Below are positions 6,045 through 8,997 of a DNA stretch of 8,997 bases, piece by piece. The notes below the pieces were generated by a model. It did no database searches. It was not told where the DNA came from and saw only the letters and a list, made by a program, of their open reading frames with translations. Source of the DNA: Bacillota bacterium (GTDB lineage: Bacteria > Bacillota > Clostridia > Lachnospirales > Lachnospiraceae); assembly GCA_023428885.1 (NCBI GenBank), contig JAEYWQ010000276.1, forward strand, positions 1-8,997, written 5' to 3'. Positions within the stretch are counted from its first letter, which is position 1. Each line of letters starts with the position of its first letter. The position numbers were made by a program, and so were the translations under genes.

Positions 6045-7784
6045 CTATTTCATCACACGACTTATTGCACCAATCTTACATTGCTTACGACAAAGATCAC
6101 AGCCAGTACACATAGTATCGTTGATTACTACATATCCTTCCTTGGACTTTGTCATTGCTGGACATCCTGGCTTTAAGCACATCGTACACATTTTACATTT
6201 TACAGAATCCACGAAACACTGTTCTTTGATTGGTGCTTTGCTAAGTAACACGCAAGGAGCTTTTGTTATGATAACTGAGATTTCATCTTTCGCTGTTTCT
6301 TCTTTCACAATCTTTTCTAATAACTCACGATCAAAAGCATTAACTTCAATCACATTATGTATTCCTAAGGATCGACATAGCCTTGATATGTCGATTGAAT
6401 AGGTATCTTCACCCATTAAGGTTTTACCAGTGGCAGCATGGTCTTGATGGCCCGTCATACCTGTAGTGGAATTGTCCAGTATCATTACGGTTCCTGTCCC
6501 TTTATTGTATACCATATTTATGAGAGAGTTTATCCCTGTATGCATAAAGGTGGAGTCCCCGATGACTGCAACCCAGTTCTTAATGTAATCCTTGCCTTTC
6601 GCTTTTTCCATGCCATGAAGTGAGCTGATACTAGCTCCCATGCATATGGTAGTGTCGACCACGCCAAGAGGTGCAACTGCTCCCAAGGTGTAACAGCCAA
6701 TATCACCTGCTGCATGTATGTTTAGCTTCTTTAGCACAGAATAAACACTTCGATGTGGACATCCTGGACATAATATTGGAGGCCGATTAGGCACTAGTGC
6801 TGCAGGATCAATCTCTAACTTCTGACCTAAGATTACTTCTTTTATTAAATTGGCACTATACTCTCCCTGTACGGTGAGAATCTCTTTGCCGATTGCTTTA
6901 ATTCCCCAGGATTTCACTTGTTCTTCAATCACTGGATCTAATTCTTCGATTATGTACAAGGTTTCCACTTTGGAAGCAAATTCTTCAATCAGTTTTCGTG
7001 GTAATGGATTCACAATACCAAGTTTTAATACCGATGCATTAGGCATTGCTTCCTTTACATATTGATAAGGAATACCACTTGAAATGATACCTATTTTTAA
7101 GTCATTATATTCCACCTTGTTAATTGGAAATGTACAGCTATCTTCAATCATTCGATTTGTTCGTTCTTCTACAACAAGATGACGAAGTTTTGCATTCCCA
7201 GGCATCATAACAGTTTTTTGTGGATTCCTAACATATACTTTATCTTCTACTTCATGTCTCTCCTCTAAGGTAACCATTCCCTGAGAATGAGCCAATCTGG
7301 TAGTAATTCTTAAGATAACAGGTGTATCATAGGTTTCACTCAATTCAAATGCAAATTTTAAGTACTCCTTAGCTTCTTGACTGTCGGAAGGCTCAAGCAC
7401 TGGAACCTGTGCAGCACGTGCTACCATTCTAGTATCCTGTTCATTCTGTGAGGAATATAGACCTGGATCATCCGCTGCAACTAAAACCAAACCACCATTA
7501 ACACCTGCATAGGAGATCGTAAATAATGGATCTGCTGCTACATTAACGCCAACATGCTTCATCGAAGCCATTGCCCTTACTCCAGCAATCGATGCTCCAA
7601 TTGCTACTTCCATGGCTACTTTCTCATTCGGTGACCACTCGCTGTATATTTCATGATACTTAACGATATTCTCACTAATTTCGGTACTAGGTGTCCCTGG
7701 ATAAGCTGCAGATACCTTAACTCCAGCTTCATAAGCACCTCTGGCAATTGCCTCATTGCCTAACATGATAGCTCTTTCTGACAT
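6045..7784 (-). CDS. iorA: Indolepyruvate:ferredoxin oxidoreductase, alpha subunit
   Basis: This 579-residue protein is the large, thiamine-diphosphate-dependent subunit. The order is: pyrimidine-binding domain at about 5-170 (AAYPGTPSTEI at 26-36, NEKVAMEVAIGAS at 53-65); a middle transferase-like domain at about 230-320; the IOR hallmark CPGCPH at 339-344; the cofactor domain with GDSTFMHTGINS at 409-420 and LDNSTTGMTG at 436-445; and a C-terminal ferredoxin-type domain. That last part holds two [4Fe-4S] motifs: Cys530, 533, 536, 541 and Cys559, 562, 565, 569. All are intact. Electrons pass from the thiamine adduct to ferredoxin. I place the start at the ATG at 7784, giving the usual SERAIMLGNEAIARG beginning. 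AAGGA stands 11 bases upstream, somewhat far. In-frame ATGs at 7796 and 7805 are alternatives, adding four or seven residues. It is the first gene of the five-gene operon. Confidence 0.95.
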   Translation of the reverse strand: MSERAIMLGNEAIARGAYEAGVKVSAAYPGTPSTEISENIVKYHEIYSEWSPNEKVAMEVAIGASIAGVRAMASMKHVGVNVAADPLFTISYAGVNGGLVLVAADDPGLYSSQNEQDTRMVARAAQVPVLEPSDSQEAKEYLKFAFELSETYDTPVILRITTRLAHSQGMVTLEERHEVEDKVYVRNPQKTVMMPGNAKLRHLVVEERTNRMIEDSCTFPINKVEYNDLKIGIISSGIPYQYVKEAMPNASVLKLGIVNPLPRKLIEEFASKVETLYIIEELDPVIEEQVKSWGIKAIGKEILTVQGEYSANLIKEVILGQKLEIDPAALVPNRPPILCPGCPHRSVYSVLKKLNIHAAGDIGCYTLGAVAPLGVVDTTICMGASISSLHGMEKAKGKDYIKNWVAVIGDSTFMHTGINSLINMVYNKGTGTVMILDNSTTGMTGHQDHAATGKTLMGEDTYSIDISRLCRSLGIHNVIEVNAFDRELLEKIVKEETAKDEISVIITKAPCVLLSKAPIKEQCFVDSVKCKMCTMCLKPGCPAMTKSKEGYVVINDTMCTGCDLCRKQCKIGAISRVMK

Positions 7785-7846
7785 GTGAATTAACATCCTT
7801 TCCATTCGTTCTTATAATTTGACGCTTTAACAGATTGCTTTAATAA

Positions 7847-7875
7847 ATTATGGCACATTTTTCTAATTTTCGCAA
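7847..7875 (-). promoter_or_regulatory. Probable promoter of the iorA operon
   Basis: On the minus strand TTGCGA at 7875-7870 and CATAAT at 7852-7847 are separated by 17 bases, and a TG stands one base before the -10 (extended -10). Each box is four or five of six to consensus. The start would be near 7841, with a leader of about 57 bases. The -35 overlaps the last codons of the broken small ORF upstream. I see no T-box, Trp-type leader or riboswitch in this leader. Confidence 0.55.
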
Positions 7876-8001
7876 TAAGAACCCATATTGTAATCGAATG
7901 TAATACTAATTGTTTCAATGTCACCAAGCTTTTCATTCTCTAATAACATAGTGGTCGCATAAACACAGGAAACATAGCCTTTTAATGATTACTTTTTTCA
8001 T
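7863..8001 (-). pseudogene. Small ORF of about 45 codons with an apparent one-base frameshift
   Basis: An ATG at 8001-7999 has a strong AGAGGAG ribosome site five bases upstream. In that frame it encodes MKKVIIKRLCF and stops at 7935-7933 after 22 codons. If one A of the four-A run at 7983-7980 is skipped, the reading continues as MKKVIIK-GYVSCVYATTM and on to a TAG at 7865-7863, about 45 residues in all. That second part (including LENEKLGDIETISITF) looks protein-like in composition, and it has no start of its own because a stop lies directly upstream in its frame. So this is either a recently frameshifted small gene, a programmed +1 shift at AAA-AGG-C, or a sequencing error. I do not recognise the family. 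It lies immediately before the iorA promoter. Confidence 0.4.
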
Positions 8002-8100
8002 CAAATCTCCTCTTTTCTCTCAGTATGTCTCAGATATTTCAACATTTTATACTGAATTACTTTCTTTTCTTAGAAAAACATTAGAGTTTCATTGGATTTA

Positions 8101-8129
8101 TGGACACTTAAGGAAATCAAGATTATAAT
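8101..8129 (+). promoter_or_regulatory. Sigma-A promoter of the CmpB-type membrane protein gene
   Basis: TGGACA at 8101-8106 (five of six) and TATAAT at 8124-8129 (perfect) are 17 bases apart. The start would fall near 8136, which coincides with the first ATG of the long reading frame. That makes the ATG at 8136 unlikely as a start and supports the one at 8187. Confidence 0.75.
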
Positions 8130-8186
8130 ATAGTAATGGAAAATAAAGGATACTTGTTAACTTTCATTCAAAGGGGAAATGAAATT

Positions 8187-8687
8187 ATGGTACTTTATGA
8201 TTTAGTTCTATGGTTTTTTATCTATAGTATATATGGTTGGATATATGAGACCATATTCTGCTCCATACAATCAGGGTATTTCGTAGAACGTGGTTTCTTC
8301 TATGGGCCTTACTTACCTATCTATGGATTTGGAGCTTTATTCGTTATCATTTTACTTCATAGACGAATGACCAGATTGCAACAGTTTTTGCTTAGCTTAA
8401 TCGTAACCACCGCCTTAGAATACGCAACCTCCTATATTTTAGAGGTCATCTTCCACAAGACCTGGTGGGACTATACCAACTACTACTTTCAATTAAACGG
8501 ACGAATCTGTTTATTGGCCGCTCTCTTATTTGGTGTCCTTGGGGTTTTATTAATCAATTATGTACATCCGTTTGTTAAGAAAAGAACTGATAAGATTACA
8601 AGACATACGAAGATTATACTATCTTCTTCATTTGCAAGTATTCTCTTTATTGATTTTCTATATTCAGTAATAAAGGCTATCGGCTGA
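8187..8687 (+). CDS. Multi-spanning membrane protein of the CmpB-type putative ABC transporter permease family
   Basis: This 166-residue, very hydrophobic protein has about five membrane segments, near 4-24, 43-59, 64-88, 106-125 and 143-163. The conserved features of the clostridial family annotated as putative ABC transporter permease (ABC_trans_CmpB) are visible: GWIYE at 17-21, RGFFYGPYLPIYGFG at 35-49, EYATSYILEVIF at 78-89, the WWDY at 93-96, and LNGRICL at 103-109. The permease label is historical; no transport substrate or partner ATPase is established, and none is next to it apart from the remnant downstream. I start it at 8187, after AAGGGG at 8171-8176 (ten bases away), because the ATG at 8136 sits on the predicted transcription start. 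It has its own promoter and is divergent from the ior operon. It ends two bases before the convergent remnant, with no convincing terminator between. Confidence 0.82.
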   Translation: MVLYDLVLWFFIYSIYGWIYETIFCSIQSGYFVERGFFYGPYLPIYGFGALFVIILLHRRMTRLQQFLLSLIVTTALEYATSYILEVIFHKTWWDYTNYYFQLNGRICLLAALLFGVLGVLLINYVHPFVKKRTDKITRHTKIILSSSFASILFIDFLYSVIKAIG

Positions 8688-8689
8688 GT

Positions 8690-8959
8690 TTATTCCTTTT
8701 TTATAAGGATACTACCCTCTGTGAATTCAATCTTAACTTTATTACTGGATAGGCCGTTAGCTTCTAGATATTGTTTTGGTATTTGAACGCGTCCTGCACG
8801 ATCAATGATTGCAAACTCATCTTGAGTTTCCTCTTCTTCGTGCCAGGATATACTCTGGCTTCCTAAGTCAGAGTTTTTTTCTTTTAAAACTCGTTCACTG
8901 CTGATTTTGCCATCCCTTATGGTGATTGCAACCTGATCAACATTGGTGGGATGAACCAA
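8690..8959 (-). pseudogene. C-terminal remnant of an ABC-transporter ATPase with an AbrB-like domain
   Basis: The 89 codons from a TTG at 8959 encode two recognisable pieces. The first, NVDQVAITIRDGKISSERV, resembles the region after the switch histidine of MacB/LolD-type ABC ATPases (VAxIRDGKISSE). The second, from about residue 48, FAIIDRAGRVQIPKQYLE to the end, resembles an AbrB/SpoVT-type swapped-hairpin domain. Lachnospiraceae have whole ATPases of this kind with an AbrB-like tail. Here the Walker A, signature and Walker B parts are absent, an in-frame TAG lies at 8965-8963, and no ribosome site or ATG precedes the TTG. The most likely reading is a decayed or truncated gene. The window ends 38 bases further on, so whether degenerate ATPase sequence continues upstream cannot be seen. 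A functional small AbrB-like protein is less likely but possible. Confidence 0.55.
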
Positions 8960-8997
8960 GTTCTAATTGATGAATTCGATTCTTAGGTTAAATTCTT

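Larger units (their letters stand above)
7785..8186. other. Divergent intergenic region between iorA and the permease-family gene
   Basis: This 402-base stretch holds, from left to right, the iorA leader and promoter, the frameshifted small ORF on the minus strand, a stretch with short repeats, and the promoter and leader of the plus-strand membrane protein gene. CAGTAT at 8021-8026 and ATACTG at 8049-8054 form a six-base inverted repeat, and TCTCAG is repeated at 8018 and 8028. I find no RNA gene or terminator in it and no clear promoter for the small ORF. Confidence 0.5.

Noticed and set aside
7785..7850. A T-box, Trp-type attenuator or riboswitch in front of iorA
   Set aside because: The leader is only about 57 bases, with no T-box sequence, no run of aromatic codons in a leader peptide, and no terminator-antiterminator pair.
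7889..7904. TGTAAT repeated with a four-base gap, a possible second WalR-type site
   Set aside because: The spacing is ten bases rather than eleven, and it lies inside the small ORF and upstream of the iorA -35 box on the wrong strand context. The match is probably chance in AT-rich DNA.
8694..8709. TCCTT / AAGGA hairpin at the end of the two convergent genes near 8690
   Set aside because: The stem has only five pairs and lies mostly inside the last codons of the remnant. It is too weak to call a terminator.

Overview
The window looks like chromosomal DNA of an anaerobic, AT-rich clostridium, most probably of the Lachnospiraceae or Lachnoclostridium type. The reasons are the AT-rich codon use, strong AGGAGG-type ribosome sites, near-consensus sigma-A promoters, and the gene families: a ferredoxin-dependent arylpyruvate oxidoreductase, a membrane-anchored NusG domain II protein, a CmpB-type permease family protein and an SH3-M23 peptidase. 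The genus is an inference from family resemblance; no 16S or other marker gene is present.

Left part (1-2800). A signal-less subtilisin-type protease runs off the left edge on the minus strand. It is divergent from a secreted cell-wall peptidase (SH3-SH3-M23) on the plus strand. The M23 gene has a consensus extended -10 promoter and, just inside the predicted transcript, a two-hexamer direct repeat that fits the WalR box of Firmicutes. A bidirectional terminator separates it from a convergent gene for a membrane-anchored NusG domain II protein, which has its own promoter. From 2934 to 3174 I see no convincing gene, only inverted and direct repeats and a doubtful ORF.

Centre (3175-7850). This is a five-gene minus-strand operon: iorA, iorB, an ACT-domain protein, a phenylacetate-CoA ligase family enzyme and a second ACT-domain protein. 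Together they encode interconversion of arylpyruvates, arylacetyl-CoA and arylacetates with ferredoxin as electron carrier. The two paralogous ACT proteins on either side of the ligase suggest control by an aromatic amino acid or related ligand. Two features could set relative expression inside the operon: a perfect hairpin directly after iorB, and a run of eight G at the ribosome site of the ligase. A promoter lies upstream of iorA. Before it sits a small ORF with a good ribosome site that appears frameshifted.

Right part (7850-8997). A divergent promoter drives a small multi-spanning membrane protein of the CmpB-type putative permease family. Convergent to it is what looks like the 3' remnant of an ABC-transporter ATPase fused to an AbrB-like domain, with an in-frame stop just upstream.

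I found no tRNA, rRNA, CRISPR array, insertion sequence or phage module. The most interesting points are the putative WalR box, the ACT-framed arylpyruvate operon with its internal hairpin and poly-G ribosome site, and the two apparently decayed ORFs.
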